Source: Anniella stebbinsi (lineage: Eukaryota; Chordata; Lepidosauria; Squamata; Anniellidae). Taken from it: a DNA stretch of 64,000 nucleotides. The stretch spans positions 351,502,154 through 351,566,153 of the forward strand of contig JARDYH010000001.1 in NCBI GenBank assembly GCA_029215795.1. The letters run 5' to 3'. The notes below the pieces were generated by a model. It worked only from the letters and a program-made list of their open reading frames with translations. It was not told where the DNA came from and searched no databases. Both the position numbers and the translations under genes were made by a program. This document shows, one piece after another, positions 9,977 to 20,334 of this stretch; the stretch's first letter is position 1; every line of letters starts with the position of its first letter.

Positions 9977-10335
9977 ACACCAGCTATTTATTCCAGAATA
10001 ATATCAAGGTCATCCCTACTGGGCCACATGACGTTCACTTCCTCCCATGGTGATCTTGGGATGACCGTTCAGTTTTTCCGTAATATCGCTGACTGGTTTT
10101 GTAGTGGCTTTTCCCCATTTCTTGCTACAATCCTGAGGTTCCCGGCTGGTGTGCCCCCCCTTTGTGAGTTCTTGGCTTGGCGAACAACCAACCCGCTGTC
10201 AGGGGAGTGTGCATGGGCACTGCCATGTTTCATTACCCACTGTCTTTCTTCCTCTTTTTGTTTATTTTACACAAACATATTGATGTGTAATAGCGCAATT
10301 TTGACAAAGTAACTATCCCCCCCGTGTTGCTGTGT
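9977..10335. other. unassigned, possible old inverted repeat
   Basis: GGTCATCC (about 10010) and GGGATGACC (about 10062) form a short inverted pair, and the left edge has a CATCTACACC motif common at MITE ends. No gene. Confidence 0.3.
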
Positions 10336-10339
10336 GTTT

Positions 10340-10410
10340 GCACTTGTGAGACATGTATGCCACCCTGAGCTTCTCAAAGGATGGGTAGATTAAAAGTAAA
10401 TCAAGAACAT
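10340..10410 (+). repeat. LINE 3'-tail fragment
   Basis: TGCCACCCTGAGCTTCTC followed by GGATGGGTAGATTAAAAGTAAAT resembles the hairpin and tail that end reptile L2-like LINEs. Confidence 0.4.
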
Positions 10411-11189
10411 CCATCTCAAATTTTGTTTGAAACTTTCAAATAAACCTATAATAATCCCCCTGAAATATTGTTTTAGCAAAAATGAGAATGAAATGTAATG
10501 GTGCAGTACTTCTTGCCCTCTGTTTTTCTAACAGGTGGCAGAGTTCTGGCTCCTTTAATAATGGCATGACAGGTAGAAATTCAACTGATGAAGTGTATCC
10601 CATCATTGGTTAATTGCATGTTGTTGTTGTTGCTGCTGTGCTGGGTTGTTGTTGTTTTTTTAAAAAAATCTTTGGATGGATCTGTCATGCAAGACTCAAA
10701 TTGTGTGACCAAACTTGCCAGTTGCTTCTGCACCAAAGATATCATTTACTGTTGAGTGTATTTTACGGTGTTGTTATAGATCTCTTCACTCAACCAGCTG
10801 TCTCACATGTTGAAAAGTCTTTCATCTTGTCAAACCCTTCTATTCCCCTTTCTGCAGCTTTCACAGCCAACAAGTACACGCTTAATCAATCTCACGCCAC
10901 TGTCTTGAGACTTTAAAACCAAGAGGCCCTGCCCAGCCTCCTTTTTCAAAGAGGCAGTCAACCTTTTCCAGCCAAATCATAGTAATCTGGCATAATACAT
11001 AAAGAAATGGAGGACACAGCCTCAAGAAACCACTACCTCAAGTGCTGTGGATGAAATTTCATCTAATCTCCTATACTGCTTTTATAAGAATCAAGACACT
11101 TTGCATGGATGGGGGGGGGGGGAGTGTGGCATATGAAAAACTGGCCATGCAAATCTGATTATTTCCTGCATGCTAATTTGCATTTTAAG
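10411..11189. other. unassigned, no gene seen
   Basis: Non-coding, with a GTT/GCT-rich tract at 10618-10660 and a G run at about 11110-11122. Confidence 0.5.
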
Positions 11190-11590
11190 AACATAAGAAC
11201 ATATTTTTGTAAACCACCCAGAGAGCTTCAACTATTGGGCGGTATAAAAATGCAATAAATAAATAAGAAGAGCCATGCTGGATCAGACCAAGGGTCCATC
11301 TTGCCCAGCACTCTGTTCACACAGTGTCCAGTCAGCTGTCAACCAGGAACCCACAAGCAGGATATGAGTGCAACAGCACCCTCCCACCTATGTTCCCCAG
11401 CATGTGCTGTATATAGGCTAACTCATCGCCTTCAGGACAAGTCGCCATTGAGAGCCTTCTCCTCTAGGAATTTGTCCTATCCCCTTTTAAAGCCATCCAA
11501 ATTGGTGGCCTTCACTTCATTGTGTGCTAGTGAATTTGTAGATGAGATAGGATATTCAAGAATATTCCAGTCAGCACCGTGAGGCACCGG
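11190..11590 (-). repeat. CR1-like LINE 3' end with nested L2 tail
   Basis: The minus strand carries the common squamate CR1-type 3' sequence ending in a (plus-strand) motif CATGCTGGATCAGACCAAGG. A 60-bp L2 tail (GTAAACCACCCAGAGAGCTT, then AATAAATAAATAAG) at about 11206-11266 sits inside the terminal AAGAACATAAGAA motif, so the L2 tail inserted later. Confidence 0.75.
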
Positions 11591-11637
11591 AAGGGATGCT
11601 AGATTGACCTACTTTTCATTGGCAGATGGCTTGAGAT

Positions 11638-12170
11638 CATAAGAACATAAGAGTACCATGCTGGATCAGACTGAGGGTCCATCTAGTTAAGCACTCTGTT
11701 CACACAATGACCAACCAGTTGTCAACCAGGAACCCACAAACAGAACATAGGTGCAACAGCACCCTACCACCCATGTTCCCCAGCAACTGGTGTATATAGG
11801 CTTGCTGCCTCTGATACTGGAGGTAGCACATAGCTATCAGGACTAGTTGTCATTGGTAGCCTTCTCCTCCAGGAATTTTTCTAACACTCTTTCAAAGCCA
11901 TCCAAATTGGTGGCCATCACTATGTCTTGTGATAGTGAATTCTGTAGTTTAACTATGCATAGTGTGAAGTACTTCCTTTTATCTGTTCTGAAACTCCCTC
12001 CAATCAGCTTCATGGATGACCCCACTGGGTTCTAATATTATGAGAGAGGGAGGAAAATTTCTCCCTGTCCGCATTCTCCACACAATGCATAATTTTGTAC
12101 ACCTCTATCATGTCTGCCCTTACCCTCTTTTGGGCTTACATAATGATTGGCCTGAAGTATGTCAACATTC
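11638..12170 (-). repeat. CR1-like LINE 3' end, second copy
   Basis: Same family and orientation as the preceding copy but extending further 5'. It includes the TAGTTTAACTATGCATAGTG, GAAGTACTTCCTTTTATCTG and CATAATTTTGTACACCTC blocks. It probably arose as a separate insertion, because both copies start with the same 3' terminal motif. Confidence 0.75.
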
Positions 12171-12175
12171 CTGAA

Positions 12176-12290
12176 CTTGGTGCTTTCCAGCTCTTTTGAA
12201 CTATAACTCCCAGGATTCCTGTCCATTGGTCATACTGCCTGGGGCTGATGAGAGTTGAAGTCCACAACATCTTACTGTTGCTTTAAGACT
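12176..12290. mobile_element. short palindromic repeat (AACTATAACTCCCA type)
   Basis: GAACTATAACTCCCAGGATT and GATGAGAGTTGAAGTCC are inverted relatives around CATACTGCCTGGGGC. The same design is at 28793-28922. It resembles a widespread short palindromic reptile repeat, probably non-autonomous. Confidence 0.55.
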
Positions 12291-12799
12291 CTCTAACAGG
12301 AAACAACTAGTCACATACCTAGAAGCTGGGGCGGGGGAACTCAGTGCAGTCTAGCTTGGCAGGGGCTCCTTGTTAGTTTGAGTTAACCAGTTGATACCTC
12401 AGTTAATAAATATTTATATTTCGGCCATCTTGGCTCAATTGTGGTTTTCTGGTCACAAGAAAACAATATAAGCATGTAGATGGGGTGGGAGTAGGGAGGC
12501 CTTTGACCCCTCCTCCCTGCCCCCAGGCCCAATTGAATAAACACCCATATGATTCTTTTATATAAGGGATTTTCCTCATAAAATGGACTTTAAGTAAATA
12601 CAATTGCTTTGTACGTTTCATAAAAGTTCAAATAGTACAATTTTATTAGCAATCTAAGTTACAAATGATGCATTTCATGTTGTTAAGGCAGTAAAATAAC
12701 CTTAGTTTTTATAAGAAAGTAAGTATTGTATATATTTAACTTTTTCCAAAAATTCACATTTTCCCCAGGTGGGAAAAACAAGGAAAATTGGATTTTCCA
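12291..12799. other. unassigned, no gene seen
   Basis: AT-rich non-coding sequence; no recognisable family. Confidence 0.45.
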
Positions 12800-13055
12800 T
12801 GGCATAAAAATTTACAGAATTTTTATATCTCTGTCTGCAATATCCTTTTTGAGATGCAGCTCAGCATCAAAATGTGGTATATGTGAAGTTAGGATTCTTT
12901 GCTCCAATGTCACTTTACATTTACCTTGAATCTGATTTTCCATTATATTACCCAGTTCGGAGAAAGCCATTTGCAGCTCTTTGCAATACCTGTTAGTTTT
13001 TATTATCCTGAATAATTTGGTGCCATTAGTAAACATGGCTACCTCACTTATATCC
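12800..13055 (-). pseudogene. CR1-clade reverse transcriptase remnant
   Basis: The minus-strand translation contains TKLFRIIKTNRYCKELQ and KCKVTL. This corresponds to the CR1 RT segment after the catalytic FADD box (FADDTKLFRIVK in better copies). Here the box has decayed to FTNG. Frames are broken outside this stretch. Confidence 0.7.
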
Positions 13056-13163
13056 CTCCTTGTGAGAACTCTCCATTCATTCCTATCCTCTGCTTCCTTA
13101 TTTAAAAAACTTATTATTAATCATGCCTGCTCTAAACATTGCAATTACTCCATAGAACTAGGC

Positions 13164-13466
13164 TGACGAGGGTTACCCAGAGGACCTTCTCTTCTGCTGC
13201 TCACAGATTGTGGACTGGCCTGCCGGAGGAGATTCGACAAATTAGCAGTCTTCTGGAATTTAAGAGAGCCATGAAGACTGATCTCTTCCAGCAGGCCTAC
13301 CCAGTTGAATTTTAAGATGTTTTTAATAATGTATTAGTTTATTTGTTTTAATGTTTTATCTGTTTTGTGGTCTTTGTATTTATATTTATTGTTGTTCCCC
13401 ACCTTGATCCAGAGGGAGAGGTGGGTTAGAAATAAATATATGATGATGATGATGATGATGATGATA
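13164..13466 (+). repeat. L2-clade LINE 3' end
   Basis: Encodes the decayed C terminus (TFSSAA...LWTGLPEEIRQ...EFKRAMKTDLFQQAYPVEF-like, with changes), the stop after the terminal Phe codon, and a 3' UTR ending in CCCCACCTTGATCCAGAGGG and an AATAAATAT tail. It runs into a GAT microsatellite (13441-13466). This is the same family as the copy at 56253-57047. Confidence 0.8.
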
Positions 13467-13579
13467 TAGTTAAATACATACAACCATTAGAAGTGAATTA
13501 ACCATTGTCTAATTGTTTATCTTAATAAATAAAACAGTAATAGAGCCCGTGATTTCATGGCTGTCGCAATAGATTTGTT

Positions 13580-13770
13580 ACTACAATTTTATCTCACTCT
13601 TTCTCCTTCCCCTTTATTCTCACAACAACCCTGCAAGGTAGATTAAACTGAGAGATACAGTGACTGGCTCAATTTCACCAAGTAATCATTGTGACAGAGG
13701 GGGATCTGAACCCAGATCTTCCTAGTCTAAGGCTAAACATCTAACTACTACATCAGAGAATGCTCTAAGC
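13580..13770 (-). repeat. tRNA-derived SINE
   Basis: Read on the minus strand, the end at about 13770 gives a tRNA-like head with a B-box-like GGTTCAGATCCCCC region, followed by the CTCAGTTTAATCTACC and TTGTGAGAATAAA body. Same family as 47705-47935 (plus). Confidence 0.65.
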
Positions 13771-14690
13771 TACCTGAATGCTTTGCCCGACTGATGCAGT
13801 AAAACACTGGATTGACCTTCATTTGCCAGGTTAAAAAATGGCAAACTGAAAATTAGCCTAATGTTTCCAAAGCATGATTATTCATGCCATAACTGAATGC
13901 AATTTGTTATTATTCTTTGGTGCTATTTTTCTCTCTCTCCCTTTCCTCTGCAACAGGGAATCTCCATTAGGAGAATAAGACATAGATCATCTGAAAGATA
14001 GATGAGATCTTTGTGTTAGAAGCAGAACTCCCGTTAGCTGACACCCAGAGCATAATGTGTGTGCGCGTGTGTGCGTGTGTTTTAATCACCACTTGCTGCG
14101 TCCTTCAACAGATTATTAATTAAGGCTTTTTTTATTTTTATAGTAAATACATTAGATACATTACCTGAGGGGATTGTACGAAGTGAACCATACTGTAAAG
14201 AGAGATTTACTCATGAGTTAATACTAGTTGTGATTTCAGCTGTCTTGACAGAAGTGCTCTTTGAAAGGAACCTGGACAAGTATTTTCTTCAGGCCCTCAC
14301 TGTGGTGACTCTATTTATTTATTTATTTATTTATTTTCAATTCTACTTTCGTTCAGCTTTGCTGGATCAGCTGTTTGGAGTTCTCATCCCAGCAATCCAA
14401 AATGTTCTGGTTTGTTTCAATATGTAGAACCATCAAAACGTGTATTTCGAAATCCTGTCCTCTTTCTCTGGCAGCAATTCCATATGCCAATTTACCTCAA
14501 GAAACAGCTGCCACATCCCTCAACAATTCATCGTTCTCAATTCATGCTGCAGTCACTGAAGACATACCTGCTGCCCCCCCTTTGCCCCAACCTAATGTGG
14601 TTTAAATGAGTGTAGAGTGTCTTTGTTTTCTTCTCTCTGTCTGTCCTCTCAATCTGTCCTCTTACTAAAAACGAGACCTGTAGCTGGTAA
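13771..14690. other. unassigned, no gene seen
   Basis: Contains GT-rich (about 14058-14080) and ATTT (about 14310-14335) simple repeats. No coding or RNA-gene signal. Confidence 0.45.
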
Positions 14691-14691
14691 A

Positions 14692-14800
14692 TTGTACTGT
14701 ACGAAGCTGCCTCATACTGAGTCAGACCATTGGTCCATCTAGCCCAGTATTATCGACACTGACTGGCAGCAGCTAGCCACAGCTGTTCACCACACTCCCA
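14692..14800 (-). repeat. tRNA-Ala-type SINE fragment, 3' part
   Basis: GAAGCTGCCTCATACTGAGT followed by CAGACCATTGGTCCATCTAG matches the non-tRNA half of a common tetrapod SINE. The tRNA-like half is absent here. A tRNA-like half of this type is seen alone at 18240-18305. Confidence 0.6.
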
Positions 14801-15473
14801 TGCTTGGGCCTTGCTGCGTGCAAATAGCCTCTCAAAATTCTTTGTTTCGTAAGCAGAGAAATTGTGGGGACCATTTCACCATTTTTTTGGGGGGGGGGAG
14901 GATGAATTCCCCAATTGCTTCTTGGGGAAGTTGTGTGTGTGGATCACCATTACCAGCAGCAGTTGCACGACTTCTTTCCCCCCTTTTCTGAGGCTCTTTC
15001 CTCCTCACACACACTTTCCCCCTCCATTTTGCCTTTTCTGCAAGTGGCTGTAGCTAGCCACCATGTTGCAACCTCCACATTGCCTAGACTTAGTGTCGTT
15101 CCGAGGCACCGTGTGTATGTGTGTGTGGGGGGGGTATTGTCAGCCACCACAGAAACATGATGGGGAATATTTGGATTTAAAATATTATTTTTCTTGTAGA
15201 TTGAGGAGGAAAAATATCAGACATTTTCTCAGGAAAAAAATGTCTTCTGGCTCGGCTCTAGTAAAAAAGAATAAAACCCTCAGCCTTTTTCACTTTACTT
15301 CCCCACAATTATTGCCAAAAGTGGGCCCATAATTCACAATGTATTGATTGATTGATTATATTAGTTACTTTATGTTATTTCTCCCCCTGCTGTCATCAGA
15401 TGGCCTTAAGGTGGCTTCCAACTAAAATTAACAATATATAATAAAATGAAATAGAAGCACAATAGCCATGTAG
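14801..15473. other. unassigned, no gene seen
   Basis: G- and C-rich microtracts (14884-14900, 15120-15134) and short shadow frames. Nothing recognisable. Confidence 0.4.
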
Positions 15474-15622
15474 TAGTAATAATAATAATAATAATTTATT
15501 TTTTACCCACCTCTCCCTCTGGATCGAGGCAGGGAACAACATTAAACGTGATATAAAATACATAAAACTGATTAAAACATATAAAAACTACTACATTGTT
15601 AAAATACCAATAAAACTATTTC
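15474..15622 (-). repeat. L2-clade LINE 3' tail
   Basis: A TAA run, then ACCCACCTCTCCCTCTGGAT, GATCGAGGCAGGGAACAAC and TTAAAATACCAATAAAACTA. This is the same tail family as 6719-6891 and 56270-56400. Confidence 0.75.
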
Positions 15623-16269
15623 ACCTAGGGATGTATGACAATATCACTTTTCCTCTCAGAACATGTGAATATGCCTTGTTCGGAGCATGCAGGGAGCATG
15701 CATTTACAGGAATGTGGAGAGCGAAAAATAATGAGTCAGATACAAAATTGGGATTTAAACAGGGCCACATTTTTATTGTAAGATCTGCAGAAGGGAAACC
15801 TAAGTGGGCATCTATCTCAATATGGCAAACAGCCATGGTATAATTGGGCGATGCATTCATCGCCTGGGGAATGGCACCAGCCAATTTGCCATTACCCAGG
15901 CTTCCCCCTTTTGGGGTTGGGAGGCCTTCCATGTCACCCTCCCTCGTGCTGCATGACTCCGAGTGTGTTTGGAATAGGGATGTGCACTGGATCGGACCCG
16001 ATCCACGATCCGAGTCCGGTCCAGTGGGAAATCAGATAAATTATCCGATTTCCGATCCCGCAGCTGGATCAGCCGATCCAATCCAAACCGGTCCGAAAAG
16101 GCTCCGAACCGGTTCGGCGGATCGGCGGATCGGCGGGCGCCCACTGGCGCCCACCGCCGCTTCCATTGGCGGGCGCCAGCAGGCGCCCGCCAATGAAAGT
16201 GGACAGCGGGGGGGGGAGGAGGGGGGCGCTTACCTTCTCGGCCCGTCCGCTCCCATCCGCCACTAGCAG

Positions 16270-16612
16270 CTACTACCAGCGGGCTCCGCGGCCTGCTCCA
16301 GGGTGGCGCGCTGGGTGATGTCATCACCCGGCGCGCTACTCTAGAGCAGGCCGCGGAGCCTGCTGGTAGTAGCCGCCGGCCCCGGACGGGAGCGGACGGG
16401 CCGAGAAGGTAAGCAGGGGGTGCGTGGAGGGGAGGAGGGGGCGCGCGGAGGGGGGGAGGGGGGCCCTTACCTTCCCGGCCCGGCCGCTCCCGTCCGGCGC
16501 TGGCGACTACAACTACCAGCAGGCTCCGCGGCCTGCTCTAGGGTGGCGCGCCGGGTGATGTCATCACCCGGCGTGCTACTCGAGAGTAGGCCGCGGAGCC
16601 CGCTGGTAGTAG
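16270..16612. repeat. tandem pair of hairpins centred on GGTGATGTCATCACC
   Basis: Two inverted repeats, each about 100 bp (16270-16371 and 16510-16612), have arms running CTACCAGC-GGCTCCGCGGCCTG outward to inward and a central GGGTGATGTCATCACCC (16313-16329 and 16553-16569). They are about 240 bp apart and separated by TACCTTCTCGGCC / GGCCGAGAAGGTA-type spacers. The palindrome contains an ATF/CRE-like core, TGATGTCATCA. Confidence 0.8.
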
Positions 16613-16858
16613 CCGCCGGCGCCGGATGGGAGCGGACGGGCCGAGAAGGTAAGCAGTGGCGGGGAAGGGGGCTTACCCCCCCCGGAGCCGTCCGCTTCTA
16701 TCCGCTGGCGCCCGCGGGCGCCAGCGGATGGAAGCGGACGGCCCCAGGGGGGGTAGGGAGCGCGGGGGAGGGGGCTTACCTGCCGGGGCCGTCCACAGCG
16801 GACGGCCCTGGGGGGGGAGGGAGTTAGGCCCCCCTCACCCACCCGCCGCCATTTTTTC

Positions 16859-16893
16859 CTCATAGACTTGCATTGCAATGCAAGTCTATGGGG
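16859..16893. repeat. palindrome CATAGACTTGCATTG / CAATGCAAGTCTATG
   Basis: A near-perfect palindrome with no loop, close to the right end of the MITE. Single arms of the same motif occur in the MITEs at 22255-22275 and 23940-23960. Confidence 0.7.
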
Positions 16894-17565
16894 AAAAAAA
16901 TGGCGGCCGATCCAAAAATTTACGATTTTTGGGTTGGGATCAGACTCGATCCGGTCCGGGGGGCCTCCGATTTTGTCCGAACCGGTCCGTGACAAAATTG
17001 GAGGTCCCGATCCGGGTCCCGATCCGATCCGGGGGGTCCGTGCACACCCCTAGTTTGGAAGGTCGGCCTCAAAGGTAATCCTTATTTCCTCCAGCTGGGC
17101 CGCATGACTTGCAGCTATGGAGCCTCAGGCATTACCTATCACTGCACCAGTGCCACTGAATGCTCACCAACCCTATCCATCTGAAGATGCCCACACATAA
17201 CCACGTACCCCCAAATGTGACCGAATCATAAGCCAATCCACCTAATTATACTCCCATCTTTCTTGCAGTGTGAAGTAGGCAAAAAACCCTCATAACCAAT
17301 GACAGATTATGAGCAAAAAATTCCCACTTGGCTCTCAAAAGAGTGACCAGTGTGCCCACACTACCTACAGGGATGGAGGGAGGGAGCCACGTCTCAAAGA
17401 AGGGAGAGAGGAGGGGTAAGAGCAACTTTATATGCCCATATCCCCCTCCCCACTCCATGGCATCACCGCAATGGATGCAGCCAATGGCTAGCCTCCACGC
17501 CTCGTCCTCGCTACCTCCCCGCAACGGCCTCCCCATGCCCAGGCTATATCGCACATGACAGTAAG

Positions 17566-18995
17566 GCATTTGCGGGAATGTGGAGAACAAAAAATAATGA
17601 GTCAGACACAAAATTGGGATTTAAACAAGGTCACATTTTTATTGTAAGATTTGTAGAAGGACCCTAAGTGGGCATCTATCTCAATACGGCAATCAGCTCT
17701 GGTATAATCGGGTGAAGCATTCATCACCTGGGGAATGGTGCCAGCCCATTCGCCATTACCTAGGCTTCCCCCTTTTGGGGTTGGGAGGCCTTCCATGTCA
17801 CCCCCCTCATGCCGCATGACTCTAAGTGTGTGAGGAAGGTCGGCCTCAAAGGTAATCCTTATCCCCTCCATGACTCGCAGCTGTAGAGCCTCAGGCATTA
17901 CTGATCACTGCAAAGGTTCCACTGAATGTTCACCGACCCTATCCATCTGAAGATGCCAGCACAAAACCACCACAGGGAATGACAAGTCTCCTACTTAGTC
18001 GTTCCCCCCCCCACTTTTGCATGATCACATCCTGCAAAACTTTCTGCAAATCTGACAAAAATATGTACCCCTTCTTTCCTGTAAAGCTCTTTCCGCTCTA
18101 TAGATATAGCTGGGTAGGGCTTTCCCCTTCCCTTTCTTTTCCCCAACACCTTTTTTTGGAGGCAGAATTGCCTGATGTTATATAAGTATTTATTAATTGC
18201 CCTTGTGCCGGGATATAAGCTAGCTTTCCTTAGCCTTTCTTACAAAAAGCCCAGGATTGAACCCTGGACCTTCTGCATACAAAACAAGTGCTTTCTTATA
18301 GGTTTTATCCCTTTAGGATTTTATGCCAATTAAGTTACCCTTGGTTGATGCACCACCCACTAGCAGCAGCCCTTCCCAGCCTCACGCTTAATGGAATTGC
18401 CCTCTGGTTTTTCTCTACTTCTTAATCCCTTCTAATCAATTGAGGGGGTGGAGGAATTATCTGAAAACCCAGCTGGAGGCCTCTGCCTTGTTGTCCCAAA
18501 TGCGGGAATGCCCCCAAGGTCCTAGGGTAGCCACTCGAAAGCCACTGCCCACTGAGCAGCCAAAAGGCCCCCACCCGCCTCCCGCGTAAAGGCCAGACAA
18601 TCCGTTGAACAGTGGGAAGGTTCGCTAGGCTTCCCCGTTAACCTGTGGCCTGAAAGACCAGTTGGAGGTGCCACTCTGTATCACGCTGCTTCAGTCACAT
18701 CTCTCCCTCATGTTGCTTCAGTCGCGTCTCTCCTCCATCGCTCTTTTTCCTACCGCGGATCTCATCAGCTGACGCTTGCTGCCCCTCATCGCTGGAGCTG
18801 CCGAGCACGTCCACTCCTCTTGGCAGCTGCATTTCAAAGAAGGGAGAGAGGAGGGGTAAGAGCTCCTTTATATGCCCTCTCCATGGCATTACCACAATGG
18901 AGGTAGCCAATGGCTAGCCTCCATGCCTCGTCCTCACTACCCCTACCTCGCAATGGTCTCCCCACACCCACGCTATGCCAGGCATGGCAGTTAGA
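17566..18995 (-). mobile_element. second short DIRS-related element, abutting the first
   Basis: Its plus-strand left part (17566-17975) repeats 15698-15966 plus 17053-17190. Its right part (about 18834-18995) repeats 17392-17565, including a TATAAAG box (complement of 18866-18872). The central 700 bp are not shared and hold a SINE fragment, so it may be an insertion or a different internal region. Head-to-tail with the first element with no unique sequence between them. Confidence 0.6.
18240..18305 (-). repeat. SINE head fragment, tRNA-like
   Basis: CCCAGGATTGAACCCTGGAC followed by CTTCTGCATACAAAACAAG is the reverse complement of a tRNA-like B-box and anticodon region seen in tRNA-Ala-type reptile SINEs. 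Confidence 0.5.
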
Positions 18996-19017
18996 CATCT
19001 GCTGAAAATGTTTGCAA

Positions 19018-19215
19018 TTGCCAGACATGTGCTCATGTTTGATTTGTGCTGTTTCTCAGTTCAATTTTTGTGCAAATTTCCAAATGTGTACAAATTTCCC
19101 CTGTAGACGGAATCAAGCCTGCTTTTGTCTATAGAAGAAAGGTGCATAGGCTAAATTTCACATTTGATCACTGCTTGATTTTTGCCGTTTTCCCATCTAT
19201 GCTGAGTGAGCAGCG
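19018..19215. repeat. dispersed CAAATTT-rich repeat, copy a
   Basis: TTTTTGTGCAAATTTCCAAA and CAAATTTCCCCTGTAGACGG are matched in reverse complement at 20335-20530 (CTACAGGGGAAATTTGTGCA, GGAAATTTGCACAAAATCGA). The two copies are in opposite orientation, 1.2 kb apart. Family not identified. Confidence 0.5.
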
Positions 19216-19321
19216 ATTGCCAACAGGAATCAGGCATGAGACAAGCAGTGAGGGTATATTCGGAAAAGACGAGCGAGCTCAAACATCACTTGTTCATCTT
19301 TCCTGCCTCTACCCTATGCCC

Positions 19322-19753
19322 TCAGGGTAGCATTTGGTGGTCCAAAGCCTGAAGAGCCAAATGTCCTCCCCCTTCCTCCATGACCTGATAGAGGAGCACA
19401 AAATTATGCATGGTGTAGAGAATGTGGATAGGGAGACATTTTTCTCCCTTTCCTATAATACTAGAACCTGAGGACATCCCATCAAGCTGATTGGTGGGAG
19501 ATTCAGGACAGATAAAAGGAAGTACATCTTCACCCAGCACATAGTTAAAGTATGGAATTCATGACCACAGGTTGTAGTGATGTCCACCAGTTTGGATGGC
19601 TTTAAAAGGGCTTGGATAAATTTCTGAAGGAGAGGCTATTAATGGCTACTAGCCCTGATTGCTATGTGCTACCTCCAGTATCTGAGGCAGTAAGCCTATA
19701 TTCCTAGTTGCTGGGAAAGATGGGTGGGAGAGTGCTGTTGCACAGTGTCCTGT
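19322..19753 (+). repeat. CR1-like LINE 3' end
   Basis: Plus-strand version of the copies at 11638-12170: AAATTATGCATGGTGTAGAG, GGTGGGAGATTCAGGACAG and GGATGGCTTTAAAAGGG blocks. Its last 100 bp are replaced by half a MITE. Confidence 0.75.
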
Positions 19754-19917
19754 ATATGGTCACTCTAGTATAGTGCCTGCACCTTTAACTGTTGTGATGA
19801 AGAGGGATTTTCACCAGGAACTAATTTCATACAAATGACACTGGCTGAAATTCCCTTTTCTCTACAACTGTTAAAGTTACATGAGCCCTGACCTGGATTT
19901 TATCTGGTCAGCCTACT
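19754..19917. mobile_element. right half of the GGCTGACCA palindromic MITE
   Basis: Starts at the internal TATGGTCACTCTAGTATAGT motif and ends TTTTATCTGGTCAGCCTA, equal to the right arm of 54047-54366. The abrupt start at the palindrome centre suggests loss of one arm. Confidence 0.7.
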
Positions 19918-20334
19918 CATGGTGTTGATTGGGATATTCTCGGATATCCTATCTCATCTCCATGTGTCCAGATTCCCTGCCAGTTGTGACAAAGTTTAAA
20001 CAACCCAATGAGACAAATCCAAGAACAAACCACACCATTGATGAAAAGACAGAAAGGCAAAAAAGGTACCCCAGGAGGCTAATCAAGGATACCCAAAGGA
20101 ATTCTGTTCAACTCCCAGATGGATGGATGGCTAAACCCTTCTTGCATCGGTGGGGGTGGGGGTGGCTGCGACACTGTGATGGTCTGTATGAGACTGGAGC
20201 CAGGATGGGGCTGCTTCAAATAGACACATCCTTTCTGCCTAGCACAGGGTGTATTGGCCAGCATACAAAAGCAGACACCCACCCACATATCCGCTGCACA
20301 TTTCCTCATGTTTGGTTTCAATTCCTGTTTATGA
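19918..20334. other. unassigned, no gene seen
   Basis: Short G-rich tract at 20149-20165. No recognisable family. Confidence 0.4.

Larger units (their letters stand above)
15975..17052. mobile_element. hAT-type MITE with perfect 8-bp target duplication
   Basis: The terminal inverted repeats read TAGGGATGTGCAC at the left and GTGCACACCCCTA at the right (one internal mismatch). GTTTGGAA flanks both sides (15967-15974 and 17053-17060). The related element at 17566-18995 has the uninterrupted site near 17825-17850, showing that only one copy of the target existed before insertion. An 8-bp duplication and a TAGGG end are hallmarks of hAT transposons. The interior is very GC-rich, with GATCC/GATCGG-rich flanks and two CRE-like hairpins, and encodes no transposase; open frames inside reflect composition. 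Confidence 0.85.
15698..17565 (-). mobile_element. short non-autonomous DIRS-related element, split by a MITE
   Basis: About 780 bp after removing the MITE at 15975-17052. On the minus strand it starts with a GC-rich block (GGCATGGGGAGGCCGTTGCG), has a TATAAAG box (complement of 17426-17432), and ends in a block that aligns with the DIRS 3' region (AATTGGGATTTAAACAGGGC on the plus strand against the reverse of 9025-9050). No protein-coding frame. The left part abuts a related element at 17566. Most likely a derivative mobilised by DIRS proteins. Confidence 0.65.

Noticed and set aside
15844..16995. Long open frames on both strands in 15.8-17.0 kb, up to 156 codons
   Set aside because: They lie inside a very GC-rich MITE, where stop codons are rare by composition. 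They overlap on several frames and show only Gly/Arg/Pro-rich low-complexity sequence.
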